A stretch of DNA of 64,000 bases from positions 124,001 through 188,000 of the forward strand of contig NZ_CP063657.1 of assembly GCF_015209745.1 (NCBI RefSeq). Reading direction: 5' to 3'. This document shows positions 36,847-45,896 of this stretch, one piece after another (positions within the stretch are counted from its first letter, which is position 1; the number at the start of each line of letters is the position of its first letter). The notes beneath the pieces were generated by a model. It did no database searches, was not told the DNA's origin, and saw only the letters and a program-made list of their open reading frames with translations. The position numbers were made by a program, and so were the translations under genes. The stretch is from Lysobacter avium (GTDB lineage: Bacteria > Pseudomonadota > Gammaproteobacteria > Xanthomonadales > Xanthomonadaceae).

Positions 36847-37149
36847 TCAGTTCCACTCGAACAGTTTCCAGTACACCTTGGCATCCTCGGACGCCTCATC
36901 CGGGAACCCGTCGCCATCGTCGTCCATCAGGTAATAGGTCGGCCCGCGGCGGGGGGTGACCTTGACCACTTTCAGCTGGCCGTTGACCCGGTATTCCTGG
37001 ATCACATCGCCGTTGTCCTGCACGCTCTCGATCACCTCCGCATTGCGCAGGTCCGCAGTCGGGTCGTTCGGGTCCGGCTGGCCGCCGGTGGTGGTGCAGC
37101 CGGCCAGCGCGAGGGAAAGCGCGATCAACAGGGTCGGGACGATACGCAT
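36847..37149 (-). CDS. DUF2782 lipoprotein
   Basis: A 100-residue lipoprotein. MRIVPTLLIALSLALAGC gives a signal peptide and lipobox with the acylated cysteine at residue 18. The mature part has NGDVIQEYRVNGQLKVVKVTPRRGPTYYLMDDDGDG, the DUF2782 pattern. These proteins are often found directly upstream of polA in related bacteria, here on the opposite strand. A calcium-loop-like DDDGDG stretch may be structural. Function unknown. Confidence 0.85.
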   Translation of the reverse strand: MRIVPTLLIALSLALAGCTTTGGQPDPNDPTADLRNAEVIESVQDNGDVIQEYRVNGQLKVVKVTPRRGPTYYLMDDDGDGFPDEASEDAKVYWKLFEWN

Positions 37150-37306
37150 GGCGCACTCTCCATTCGATTGAGACAAGGGTGGCGGCGCGAGGCCGGACAC
37201 GATTCAGGATACCGCGCGTGCATGTGGGCGGGACGGCAAAACCCCGCAAGAGCGCGCTGCGCAGCTGGTGAGCCGCCGTTACCGGCATGGCAAGTAGAAT
37301 CGACGC

Positions 37307-40117
37307 ATGAAAAGACTCGTTCTGATCGACGGTTCCAGCTACCTCTACCGCGCCTTCCACGCGCTGCCGCCACTGACCAACGCCGACGGCGAGCCGACCG
37401 GCGCGCTGTTCGGGGTGGTCAACATGCTGCGCGCCACCTTGAAGGAAAACCCGGACTACATCGCGTTCGTGATCGATGCCCCCGGCAAGACCTTCCGCGA
37501 CGACCTGGACCCCGAGTACAAGGCCAACCGCCCGCCGATGCCCGATGACCTGCGGCCGCAGGTGCAGCCGATGTGCGACATCGTGCACGCACTGGGTATC
37601 GACATCATCCGCATCGACGGCGTCGAGGCCGATGACGTGATCGGGACGCTCGCGGTGCAGGCGGCCGATGCCGGCATCGACGTGACCATCTCCACCAGCG
37701 ACAAGGACTTCGCCCAGCTGGTGCGCAGTGGCCAGGATGACAACGGGGCGCCGCGCGCGGGTATCGCGCTGGTCAACACCATGAGCGGCAGCCGCATGGA
37801 CAGCGACGCGGCGGTGATCGAAAAGCACGGCGTGCGCGCGGACCAGATCGTCGATTACCTGGCGCTGATGGGCGACAAGATCGACAACATCCCCGGCGTG
37901 GACAAGTGCGGCCCGAAAACCGCGGCCAAATGGCTGGCCGAGCACGGCACCCTGGATGGCGTGATCGCCAACGCCGACAGCATCAAGGGCAAGATCGGCG
38001 AGAACCTGCGCGCCGCGCTGCACCGCCTGCCGCTCAACCGCACCCTGACCACGATCAAGCTGGATGTCGACGTGGGTCTCAGCCCCACCGAACTGGTCCT
38101 GCGCGAGCAGCACGTGGAGGAGCTGCGCGGCCTGTACGCGCGCTATGGCTTCAAGCAGGCCCTGCGTGACCTGGGCGGGGATCCCGGGGATGCCGGCGAT
38201 GGCCGGGGCGATGCGGCGACCGATGCCGGCAGCGTGCGCAACACCGCCGCCGGCTACGCGCGCAACAACACGGCCGTGTCCGAGGCGCCTGATCCCGCGC
38301 TGTCCGCCCCCGGCGAGTACGAGTGCGTGGACACCCGCGCAAAGCTCGATGCGTGGATTGCCCGCCTGCAGGACGCCGACGAGTTCGCGTTCGACACCGA
38401 GACCGACTCGCTCGACGCCATGCGCGCCAATCTGGTGGGCCTGAGCTTCGCGGTAGAAACCGGGCGCGCCTGCTACATCCCGCTGGGTCATGACTACCCG
38501 GGCGCACCGGCGCAGCTGGACCGCGCCGAGGTGCTCGACGCCCTGCGCCCGCTGCTGACCGATCCGGGCAAGCGCAAGATCGGCCAGCACGGCAAGTACG
38601 AGATGCACGTCATGCGTCGGCACGGCGTACCGATCGGCGGCTACGCCGACGACACCATGCTGCAGAGCTTCGTCCTCAACGCCACCGCCACCCGCCACGA
38701 CATGGACTCACTCGCCCTGCGTTACCTGGGCTACGAGACCACCAAGTACACCGACATCGCCGGCAAGGGCGCCAAGCAGATCACCTTCAACCAGGTGGCG
38801 GTCGACGATGCCGTCAACTACGCCGCCGAGGACGCCGACATCACCCTGCGCCTGCACCGCGTGCTGTCGGCGAAGCTGGCCGAAGAGCCCGCACTGGAGA
38901 AGGTCTACCGGGAGATCGAGATGCCGCTGGTGCCGGTGCTGGAACGCATCGAGGCCAACGGCGTGCTGGTCGACGCCGACGAACTGCGAAAACAGTCGGC
39001 CGACCTGGGCAAGCGCATGCTGGAGGCGCAGCAGAAGGCGACCGAGCTGGCCGGTCGCAGCTTCAACCTGGATTCGCCCAAGCAGGTGTGCGCGCTGCTG
39101 TTCGAGGAGCTCAAGCTGCCGGCGATGGTGAAAACGCCCAAGGGCCAGCCCTCGGCGAACGAGGAGGCGCTGGAGGCGATCGCCGACCTGCATGAGCTGC
39201 CGCGTGTGATCCTGGATTACCGCAGCCTGGCCAAGCTGCGCGGCACCTACACCGACAAGCTGCCGCAGATGATCAACCCCGACACCGGTCGGCTCCATAC
39301 CAGTTACCACCAGGCGGGAGCTGCCACCGGACGTCTGGCCTCCAGCGACCCCAACCTGCAGAACATCCCGATCCGCACCGTCGATGGCCGCCACATCCGC
39401 ACCGCGTTCGTCGCCCCGCCGGGCCGGCGCATCGTCGCCTGCGACTATTCGCAGATCGAGCTGCGGATCATGGCCCACCTGTCGGGCGACGAGGGCCTGC
39501 TGCGTGCATTCGCGGCCGGCGCCGACATCCACAAGGCGACCGCCGCCGAGGTGTTCGGCAAGACGCTGGAGACCGTCAGCAGCGACGACCGCCGCGCCGC
39601 CAAGGCGATCAACTTCGGCCTGATGTACGGCATGAGCGCGTTCGGGTTGGCCAAGCAGCTGGGCGTGTCCCGTGGCGATGCGCAGGACTACATCGGCCTG
39701 TACTTCGCCCGCTACCCGGGCGTGCGCGAGTTCATGGACCGCACCCGCGAGCAGGCCCGCGAGCGCGGCTATGTGGAGACCGTGTTCGGCCGCCGCCTGT
39801 ATCTGGACAACATCCACGCCCGCAACCAGGGCCTGCGTGCCGGCGCCGAGCGCGCGGCGATCAACGCGCCGATGCAGGGCACCGCGGCGGACATCATCAA
39901 GCGCGCCATGATCGAGATCCACTCATGGCTTGCCGATCACGCCGGGCGCGCCCTGATGATCCTGCAGGTGCACGATGAGCTGGTGTTCGAGGTCGATGCC
40001 GATTTTGTCGACACGCTGCTCGAGGAGGTGGTCGCGCGCATGGTCGGTGCCGCGCAATTGCGGGTGCCCCTGTTGGTGGAAAGCGGCGTGGGCGCCAACT
40101 GGGATGAAGCGCACTGA
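37307..40117 (+). CDS. polA: DNA polymerase I
   Basis: A 936-residue repair and Okazaki-fragment polymerase. The 5'-3' exonuclease domain (about 1-290) starts LIDGSSYLYRAFHALP. The 3'-5' proofreading domain (about 335-530) keeps the acidic pair in FDTETDSLDAM. The polymerase domain carries motif A (VACDYSQIELR), motif B (RRAAKAINFGLMYGMSAFG) and motif C (QVHDELVFEV). All three activities look intact. A TAGAAT box lies shortly before ATG 37307, though no strong ribosome binding site is seen. The small RNA region follows downstream. Confidence 0.97.
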   Translation: MKRLVLIDGSSYLYRAFHALPPLTNADGEPTGALFGVVNMLRATLKENPDYIAFVIDAPGKTFRDDLDPEYKANRPPMPDDLRPQVQPMCDIVHALGIDIIRIDGVEADDVIGTLAVQAADAGIDVTISTSDKDFAQLVRSGQDDNGAPRAGIALVNTMSGSRMDSDAAVIEKHGVRADQIVDYLALMGDKIDNIPGVDKCGPKTAAKWLAEHGTLDGVIANADSIKGKIGENLRAALHRLPLNRTLTTIKLDVDVGLSPTELVLREQHVEELRGLYARYGFKQALRDLGGDPGDAGDGRGDAATDAGSVRNTAAGYARNNTAVSEAPDPALSAPGEYECVDTRAKLDAWIARLQDADEFAFDTETDSLDAMRANLVGLSFAVETGRACYIPLGHDYPGAPAQLDRAEVLDALRPLLTDPGKRKIGQHGKYEMHVMRRHGVPIGGYADDTMLQSFVLNATATRHDMDSLALRYLGYETTKYTDIAGKGAKQITFNQVAVDDAVNYAAEDADITLRLHRVLSAKLAEEPALEKVYREIEMPLVPVLERIEANGVLVDADELRKQSADLGKRMLEAQQKATELAGRSFNLDSPKQVCALLFEELKLPAMVKTPKGQPSANEEALEAIADLHELPRVILDYRSLAKLRGTYTDKLPQMINPDTGRLHTSYHQAGAATGRLASSDPNLQNIPIRTVDGRHIRTAFVAPPGRRIVACDYSQIELRIMAHLSGDEGLLRAFAAGADIHKATAAEVFGKTLETVSSDDRRAAKAINFGLMYGMSAFGLAKQLGVSRGDAQDYIGLYFARYPGVREFMDRTREQARERGYVETVFGRRLYLDNIHARNQGLRAGAERAAINAPMQGTAADIIKRAMIEIHSWLADHAGRALMILQVHDELVFEVDADFVDTLLEEVVARMVGAAQLRVPLLVESGVGANWDEAH

Positions 40118-40202
40118 GGATTAACCGGCTTGCGACCCCTGGAAGCTGAGTTGGCCGAATCGGGCGGAAGCCCCACCCCGGGGTGCTAAACCCCCGCTTC
40201 CG

Positions 40203-40238
40203 GGCCCTTGGGGAATGGCTGCCGGGCCGTTTTGGCAA
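40203..40238 (+). terminator. Possible terminator of polA
   Basis: GGCCC / GGGCC can pair around a 16-base loop, followed by GTTTT. The stem is short, so this is a weak candidate. A larger GGAAGC / GCTTCC hairpin lies just upstream. Confidence 0.35.
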
Positions 40239-40344
40239 AGTTCGCCCCGGTTCATTCGAATAACGTTATTTTAACGGCACGTTCGAAGACATTCGGCCAA
40301 TGAATCGCTCCTGAATCTTATCGGTCACCGGCATCGATCTTCAC

Positions 40345-40375
40345 GAACTGTCAATGTGGAAAGTGGTCATATGCT
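40345..40375 (+). promoter_or_regulatory. Candidate promoter of the post-polA small RNA
   Basis: GAACTG (40345-40350), 16 bases, then TCATA (40367-40371) resembles the envelope-stress sigma (AlgU/RpoE) pattern GAACTT-N16-TCTGA. A sigma-70 reading, CTGTCA-N16-TATGCT, overlaps it. Either would start transcription just before the first hairpin at 40377. Confidence 0.45.
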
Positions 40376-40376
40376 C

Positions 40377-40498
40377 GCGACAGGTGCAACGCCTGTCGCA
40401 GATCTCTCCCTCCCCTGGAGTGATCCTGGAGCCAAAGCCCCTCCCCAGGCCTGGCTCCACCAGCCCCGCCGGCCCCCCCTGCCTGCGGGGCTTTTTAT
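40377..40498 (+). ncRNA. Probable small regulatory RNA downstream of polA (ErsA/Spot 42 position)
   Basis: About 122 bases between polA and hemF with three strong structures and no open frame. Hairpin 1 is GCGACAGG / CCTGTCGC (40377-40399). Hairpin 2 is TGGAGCCA / TGGCTCCA (40427-40459) with the C-rich loop AAGCCCCTCCCCAGGCC. The third is a terminator, AGCCCCGC / GCGGGGCT followed by a T run. The single-stranded CTCTCCCTCCCC stretch could pair with purine-rich ribosome binding sites. Spot 42 in enterobacteria and ErsA in Pseudomonas occupy the same place after polA. Homology cannot be judged without a search. Confidence 0.65.
40462..40498 (+). terminator. Rho-independent terminator of the post-polA RNA
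   Basis: Eight-base stem AGCCCCGC (40462-40469) / GCGGGGCT (40485-40492) followed by TTTTTATT. It may also end transcripts arriving from polA. Confidence 0.85.
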
Positions 40499-40514
40499 TG
40501 CCCGCGGTTCCGGC

Positions 40515-41456
40515 TCAAACCAACTCGTTCAACCAGTCGCGCGGCCGCAGGTAATCCGCCAGCCTGGCCTCCGCGCTGCCGGCTTCCGGCGTGTAGCCGT
40601 ATTCCCAGCGCACCAATGGTGGCAGGCTCATCAGAATCGATTCGCTGCGCCCGCCCGACTGCAGGCCGAACAGGGTGCCGCGGTCCAGCACCAGGTTGAA
40701 CTCGACGTAGCGGCCGCGCCGGTAGAGCTGGAACTGGCGCTCCTTGTCGCCGTAAGGGACATCCTTGCGACGCTCCACGATCGGCAGGTAGGCATCCAGA
40801 AAGCCGTCGCCGACCGCGCGCATGTAGCCGAACTCGCGCTGGAAGTCCTCGCTCAGGTCATCGAAGAACAGCCCGCCGACGCCGCGGGTCTCATTGCGGT
40901 GCTTGACGAAAAAGTACTCGTCGCACCAGCGCTTGTGCGCCTCATAGCGGGCGTCACCGCCGAAGGGCGCGCACAGCTCGCGCGCGGTGCGGTGCCAGTG
41001 CAGCACGTCTTCATCGAAGGGATAGAACGGGGTCAGGTCGAAGCCACCGCCGAACCACGAGGCGACGGTCTCGCCGTTACGCATGGCGCGGAAATGGCGC
41101 ACGTTGGCATGGGTGGTCGGCAGGAAAGGATTGCGTGGGTGGAACACCAGCGATACCCCGATCGCCCGCCACGCCGCTCCGGCCAGCTCCGGGCGATTGG
41201 CGCTTGCCGACGGCGGCAGCGTGCTGCCCGAGACATCCGAGAAGCCGATGCCGGCTTGCTCGAACACCGCGCCGTCGCGCAGGATGCGGGTACGACCGCC
41301 GCCGCCTTCGGCGCGGATCCAGTTGTCCTCGCCGAAGCGGGCGCTGCCGTCGGCCTGCTCGATCGCCGCGCAGATGCGATCCTGCAGGTCGGTGAGGTAG
41401 CTGCGGACACGCGCGAAGTCGTGGTCGGATTCTTTGGGGCATGCGGACAGGTTCAT
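40515..41456 (-). CDS. hemF: Oxygen-dependent coproporphyrinogen III oxidase
   Basis: The 313-residue enzyme oxidatively decarboxylates coproporphyrinogen III to protoporphyrinogen IX in heme synthesis. The family pattern is clear: [65 protein letters not shown], and [28 protein letters not shown] near the end. Length is normal. It converges on polA and the small RNA. Confidence 0.96.
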   Translation of the reverse strand: MNLSACPKESDHDFARVRSYLTDLQDRICAAIEQADGSARFGEDNWIRAEGGGGRTRILRDGAVFEQAGIGFSDVSGSTLPPSASANRPELAGAAWRAIGVSLVFHPRNPFLPTTHANVRHFRAMRNGETVASWFGGGFDLTPFYPFDEDVLHWHRTARELCAPFGGDARYEAHKRWCDEYFFVKHRNETRGVGGLFFDDLSEDFQREFGYMRAVGDGFLDAYLPIVERRKDVPYGDKERQFQLYRRGRYVEFNLVLDRGTLFGLQSGGRSESILMSLPPLVRWEYGYTPEAGSAEARLADYLRPRDWLNELV

Positions 41457-41496
41457 CCGCCCATTCTAGTGGAGACCCGCCACCGCATTGGCCCGC

Positions 41497-42285
41497 TCAG
41501 GGCAGGGTGATGGTCACGTGTGCGGTCTTGCCCGGCATCTGCACGACCTGCTGGTACCCGGCCAGCTGTTTGCCGGTGTCCCGCGCCAGCATCGTGTGCA
41601 GGGTGAAAAACGCGCCCAGCCCGAGCACCGCGAACAACGCCAGCGGCGCCCACAGCGGCATGACCCGGCGCAGCGCGTGGGTGACCCGGTCCGGCGGCGC
41701 CCAGTGCGGCGCGAAGCCGGTGCGCTTGCCCTTCAGGTAGACGATCTCGTCGCCCAGACGGGCGACCAGATAGCCGAGCTTCTCCGGGCCTTCCAGACGG
41801 TACTTGCCCTCGAAGCCGAGCAGCAGGCAGTAGTGGTAGACCTCCAGCGACGGGAGCCGCGGCGCGCCCTGCGCGCGCAACTCCTCCAGGCGGTCGAAGA
41901 AGTGCTCGCCGGCGAGGTGCTCGCCGAACAGGCGCAACTGCAAGGGGTTGCGTTCCCATTCCTCGCGCAGCGACGAGGGCTGGCCGAGCATCGCCTCGTC
42001 CACCGCAGCGCAGAAGGCGTACTTCGCCGCGTAGATGTCCTCGGCGGCGATGTCCAGCTTGGCCGCGCCGCGTTCCACACCTTCCAGGAAGCGCTGGATC
42101 GAGGCCACGAAGCCGCTTTCGCTGGACGGCAACTGGCCGCGCTTGAGCAGCATCAACAGGTAGAAGCCGTCGGCCATCAGCTCCAGCAGGCTGCGCGGAG
42201 TGGCGGCGCCGGACTGCGGCACACCGGCATGGGCCGGGCCCAGCGAGGGCATGCGGTGGGGAACCGGCGGGTTGGGGTAATTCAT
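41497..42285 (-). CDS. tssL: Type VI secretion protein TssL (DotU family, short form)
   Basis: A 262-residue inner-membrane component of the T6SS membrane complex. The cytoplasmic DotU domain contains AAEDIYAAKYAFCAAVDEAML and FFDRLEEL, then LEVYHYCLLLGFEGKYR. One transmembrane helix (MPLWAPLALFAVLGLGAFFTL) sits near the C-terminus. There is no C-terminal OmpA/peptidoglycan-binding domain, so anchoring would need another protein. It is last in the tssJ-tssK-tssL operon. tssM, which usually follows, is missing; the next gene is hemF. Confidence 0.93.
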   Translation of the reverse strand: MNYPNPPVPHRMPSLGPAHAGVPQSGAATPRSLLELMADGFYLLMLLKRGQLPSSESGFVASIQRFLEGVERGAAKLDIAAEDIYAAKYAFCAAVDEAMLGQPSSLREEWERNPLQLRLFGEHLAGEHFFDRLEELRAQGAPRLPSLEVYHYCLLLGFEGKYRLEGPEKLGYLVARLGDEIVYLKGKRTGFAPHWAPPDRVTHALRRVMPLWAPLALFAVLGLGAFFTLHTMLARDTGKQLAGYQQVVQMPGKTAHVTITLP

Positions 42286-42328
42286 GGCGTCCTGCCTGGC
42301 GTGGGTGCTGTTGTGGTGGGTGGCGGCG

Positions 42329-43675
42329 TTACGGCGCCACGGCGATCAGCTCGAGCTTCAGCTCGCGCACGCCCGAGGGCACGTAGATCATCAGCGACTG
42401 GGCCTTGAGCATGCGCTCGTACAACGGGCCACGTGCCTCGATGGCGAAGTACTGCGCGCCGGTACGCACCGGGATGGCGCCGGGAACCTGCGCGGCGTGG
42501 ACCAGCTTCACGCCCGGCAGAGCCGACAGCACGCACTTGTCCACATCGTCCGGCGCGCCGACCTTGAATCGCACCGGCACGGTCTGGACCAGCTCGTTGG
42601 CCGGCATGTCCGCGCTGACCCCGAGGTAGAACGCGGAATCCTCGTCGATGCGCTGGGAATCCAGGCGGCCGAGATGGAAAGACGGCTTGACCTCGCTGAG
42701 CGCGATCTTGAAGTAGCGCGCGGAAATCACGGTATCCAGCAGGGCGCGGATGATCTCGAACAGGCGCTCGAACCCGGCCTCGGGTTGCGCGTGCTGGTAG
42801 TTGGGCAGGTCGGCCAGGGTGTGGCTGCGCGAGAACGTCAGCAGCCCGCCGGCCAGGCGCAGCAGCTCCTGATGCAACCGCTCCGGGTGCAGGCCCGGAT
42901 GGCGGAACAGGTGCGAGAGCGCGGCAAAGGCGCCATTGACGGTGTGCAGCAACCAGAACGAGGCGATGTCGCCGGAGCGGAACTCGACCACCGATTGGGA
43001 CGCCTCGCGGTGCAGGCCGTGCAGGGCGTCCGCCTTGGCCTGCAGGCTGTCCAGCAGGCGCCGCAACTGCAGCTGCAGCTGCGGCGCGGAGCCCAGGTTG
43101 AGGCTGGGTGCTACGAAGCCCGGGTCTATCTCGAAGCCGCCGGTCGCGCTGCGGCGGATGCGCGCGACCGGCACGCTGACATAGGGATCGCGCGGCTCAT
43201 CATCGCGCAGCAGGCGCACGTTCTTGCCCAGGTAGGCCAGCTCGGCCTCGCCCGCATCCGTGTACAGATCGGTCGTCGCCCGGTTGGCCTGCATGTAGCG
43301 GCTGTTGCCGCCGCTGTCGGGCGCGCCGGCGCAGTTGCCGCCATGCTCTTTCAGCAGCGGCAGCGCCAGATGCACGGTGGTCGTCTGCACCCCATCGGGC
43401 AGGCTTTCCAGTGACATTGCCTCGGGCAGCAGGTCATCGCCGGGCGCGCTGTAGAACTCGCCGTCCGGAAACACGACCGACAATTGCTGCGCGCGCAGGG
43501 TCCCGGCGGCCAGGGCCTGGCCATCGAATTCGGCGTGGCGCAACCCCCAGGAATAGGGCGCGATGGTGGTGGCCATGCGCTGCACGCGGGCCTCGTGGTA
43601 CGCGTCCTGACGCTGGAAGTGCTGCGGGCGCAGGAACAGGCCCTCGCCCCAGAAAACCTTTGACATCCCGGTCAT
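42329..43675 (-). CDS. tssK: Type VI secretion baseplate protein TssK
   Basis: A 448-residue protein that links the T6SS baseplate to the membrane complex. The N-terminal KVFWGEGLFLRPQHFQRQDAYHE is the TssK hallmark. The receptor-binding domain lies at the C-terminus (about 320-448), ending VYVPSGVRELKLELIAV-like. ATG 43675 is used; ATG 43666 (MSKVFWGEG) is almost as likely. AAAGGA lies upstream. Confidence 0.94.
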   Translation of the reverse strand: MTGMSKVFWGEGLFLRPQHFQRQDAYHEARVQRMATTIAPYSWGLRHAEFDGQALAAGTLRAQQLSVVFPDGEFYSAPGDDLLPEAMSLESLPDGVQTTTVHLALPLLKEHGGNCAGAPDSGGNSRYMQANRATTDLYTDAGEAELAYLGKNVRLLRDDEPRDPYVSVPVARIRRSATGGFEIDPGFVAPSLNLGSAPQLQLQLRRLLDSLQAKADALHGLHREASQSVVEFRSGDIASFWLLHTVNGAFAALSHLFRHPGLHPERLHQELLRLAGGLLTFSRSHTLADLPNYQHAQPEAGFERLFEIIRALLDTVISARYFKIALSEVKPSFHLGRLDSQRIDEDSAFYLGVSADMPANELVQTVPVRFKVGAPDDVDKCVLSALPGVKLVHAAQVPGAIPVRTGAQYFAIEARGPLYERMLKAQSLMIYVPSGVRELKLELIAVAP

Positions 43676-43765
43676 GCGTCACTCGATCCTTTGATAAATC
43701 CCGGCGTTCCATGCGTTCGCCGGCAGGTTACACCATGTGTGGAAGAACTCTCCCGGCCGTCCGGA

Positions 43766-44446
43766 TCACCTTCCGAGCGGTCCACAGCGGCTGGACGACA
43801 GGCTGTGCGCGGGCGTCGAAAGTTTCGTGATCAGTCCTGCGGAGGCGGTGGTCATCGCGCAGCCGTGCAGGCCGACGGTAATGCCTTCGGCGCTGGTCTG
43901 GCCGGTGTCGAAGGTGAACCGCCAGCGGGTGGGTGCGGGGGCACGGAACAGTGCGACAACGCCGATGCGGTTGCCATCGTCGGCCAGCGCTTCCAGCACT
44001 TCATGTCGCTTGCCGGGCGTGAGCAGGAATTCGGTGACCGAAACGAGGTCATCGCCGAGCACGTCGTGCTCGCGCCGCTCGTCCAGGAACACGTCGAAGG
44101 CGGCTTCGTTGAAGCGCTTGGCATTGCGCAACTGGTACACACGAACGACCAGCGCGGCCGCTCGCCCATCGTCTCCGGTGTTGAGGTTGTCGCCTGCATA
44201 CAGGCGGATGGGCAGCTCGCCGGACTGCGCTTCACCCTGCTTGAGGCCGACCGCCTGCAGCGTCTTGCCGAATGCCTGTTTGACGCCAGCGCCCTGGCTC
44301 GCGCATCCGGAGATCGCCAGACAGGCGGCTGTGACGAGAAGCAAGCAAAGCCGTCGCGCGGCGCTGATGGGCGGGCGCGACGGCCGTGTGCGCGAAGAGG
44401 GTGATTCAAGGGAATCCGTATCGGAACAGCGGTAACCAGCATCCAT
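43766..44446 (-). CDS. tssJ: Type VI secretion outer membrane lipoprotein TssJ
   Basis: A lipoprotein of about 226 residues. The hydrophobic segment LCLLLVTAACLA precedes the lipobox ISGC. The mature transthyretin-like domain has LPIRLYAGDNLN, ALVVRVYQLRNAKRFNEAAFDVFL and EFLLTPGKRHEV. It binds TssM in the periplasm. An unusually long polar tail (about 30 residues) precedes the signal peptide, and no closer start codon is available. The C-terminal 20 residues after the domain also look atypical. Confidence 0.88.
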   Translation of the reverse strand: MDAGYRCSDTDSLESPSSRTRPSRPPISAARRLCLLLVTAACLAISGCASQGAGVKQAFGKTLQAVGLKQGEAQSGELPIRLYAGDNLNTGDDGRAAALVVRVYQLRNAKRFNEAAFDVFLDERREHDVLGDDLVSVTEFLLTPGKRHEVLEALADDGNRIGVVALFRAPAPTRWRFTFDTGQTSAEGITVGLHGCAMTTASAGLITKLSTPAHSLSSSRCGPLGR

Positions 44447-44727
44447 TGCGTGCCACTCCATTCGTGAATTCGGGCCTCCATGCCTGGATCACCATGCCGG
44501 GAATATCCCCGCCACGGCACCCGTGGCTTGATCCCACGACACGCGACGGCATGTGCCGACTTGGCATCAAGCCATGCATGGTCAACAATACCCGCCGCCA
44601 ACGAACCGCTTGACGGCCGGTGGCGTAGGCTACTATATCTAGTCGAAGGCGCAGCAAGTGCCTTCGTACTGTTCATGGAGTGACAGGCCGCCGCACCAAG
44701 TGCGCGGTTCACAAGGAGAGTGGAGAG
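44447..44727. promoter_or_regulatory. Divergent promoter region of the two T6SS operons
   Basis: The 281 bases between tssJ (minus) and the TPR lipoprotein gene (plus). The sequence is less GC-rich than its surroundings around 44630-44660 (GGCTACTATATCTAG). TACTATAT may contain a -10 box for the plus operon. No NtrC-like or other operator could be named with confidence. Confidence 0.4.
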
Positions 44728-45342
44728 ATGCAGCGGTTCCCGTATTCCGTCTTCTGCCGTGTGCTGGTCGTTGCCACGCTGGTGCCGATCCTGGCCGCGT
44801 GCAGCACGATGCCGGCCAAGACCGGTGGCTACGCGATGGTGCTGGAGAACGCGGAGGCCGCCGTCAAGGCGGGCCGCGTCGAGTCGGCGCTGGTCAGCTT
44901 CGACGAAGCGGCCCAGGCCGACCCCACCAGCAAGCAGCCATGGCTGCGGATCGCCCAGTTGCAATTCGAGGCCGGGAACTACGGTCGCGCCATCGTCGCT
45001 GCTGAAGAAGTCCTGCAACGCGATCCCGCCGACCAGGTCGCCGACAGCGTCTTGACCGTCTCCGGACTGCGCATCGCGTCGCAATCGCTGGAGCGGCTGC
45101 AGGGCAGTGGTGCTTTGGCGTCGCAAACGGCCCGCATCGAAGCCGAGCGCCTCGCTGCGACCATGCGCGCCACCATGGGCGAGAACATCCTCGACAGCGG
45201 CTCACCGCCAGCCCCGAAGACCCGCACGCGCACCCCGACACGACGCGCCAGCACGCCACCGCCGAAGCCGGCGACGCCGGCCGCCGAGAAGCCGAAGAGT
45301 GCTTCGGATATCGCCAACCCCTTCGGTGGCATGGGCAACTGA
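44728..45342 (+). CDS. TPR-type lipoprotein heading the T6SS plus operon
   Basis: A 204-residue lipoprotein. The signal peptide ends in the lipobox LAAC (cysteine near residue 25). Residues about 38-100 form two TPR-like repeats (ENAEAAVKAGRVESALVSFDEAAQADPTS; LRIAQLQFEAGNYGRAIVAAEEVLQRDPAD). A Pro/Thr/Lys-rich linker follows and the C-terminus is NPFGGMGN. The ribosome binding site AAGGAGAG precedes ATG 44728. It probably supports assembly or anchoring of the secretion system; its exact role is unknown. TssB follows after 40 bases. Confidence 0.8.
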   Translation: MQRFPYSVFCRVLVVATLVPILAACSTMPAKTGGYAMVLENAEAAVKAGRVESALVSFDEAAQADPTSKQPWLRIAQLQFEAGNYGRAIVAAEEVLQRDPADQVADSVLTVSGLRIASQSLERLQGSGALASQTARIEAERLAATMRATMGENILDSGSPPAPKTRTRTPTRRASTPPPKPATPAAEKPKSASDIANPFGGMGN

Positions 45343-45382
45343 GCCTCCGAATTCGCACGTGATCGTCAGGGAGACGATGAAG

Positions 45383-45892
45383 ATGTCCAAGAAGGAAAGC
45401 ACCCAGAAGCGCCTGCAGAAGGTGCGTCCGCCGCGCGTCCAGCTCACCTACGACGTGGAGAAGGGCGATGCGATCGAGCAGAAGGAAATTCCTTTCGTCG
45501 TCGGCGTGCTGGGTGACTTCAGCGGCCTGCCCGAGGCGCCGTTGCCGAAGCTGAAGGACCGCAAGTTCGTCAACGTGGACCTGGACAACTTCGATGAGGT
45601 GATCTCCGGCATGGCGCCGCGCGCCGCCTTCCGGGTGCCGAACAAGCTCTCCGACAACGGCGGCGAGTTCGCCGTCGAGCTGACGTTCAACTCGATCGAC
45701 GACTTCCGTCCCGAGGCGGTGGTGCAGCAGGTCGAACCGCTGCGCAAGCTGCTGGAAGCCCGGTCCAAGCTCGCCGACCTGCGCAACAAGGTGGCCGGCA
45801 ACGAGAAGTTGGAAGACCTGCTCAACGATGTCCTGGCCAATACCGAGCAGCTGCGGCAGCTCGGCCAGGACGACCCGGCTGACGAGGAGTAA
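45383..45892 (+). CDS. tssB: Type VI secretion sheath protein TssB (VipA)
   Basis: A 169-residue small sheath subunit. KKESTQKRLQKVRPPRVQLTYDVE, then IPFVVGVLGDFSG and RKFVNVDLDNFDEVISGMAPR, are typical TssB segments. It pairs with TssC to form the contractile sheath around Hcp. ATG 45383 has AGGGAG nine bases upstream; ATG 45377 (two residues longer) has poorer spacing. Confidence 0.96.
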   Translation: MSKKESTQKRLQKVRPPRVQLTYDVEKGDAIEQKEIPFVVGVLGDFSGLPEAPLPKLKDRKFVNVDLDNFDEVISGMAPRAAFRVPNKLSDNGGEFAVELTFNSIDDFRPEAVVQQVEPLRKLLEARSKLADLRNKVAGNEKLEDLLNDVLANTEQLRQLGQDDPADEE

Positions 45893-45896
45893 TGCC

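Noticed and set aside
40118-40344. A second small RNA or a gene between polA and the post-polA RNA
   Set aside because: Only weak hairpins are present, with no clear promoter or terminator pair and no open frame with a ribosome binding site.
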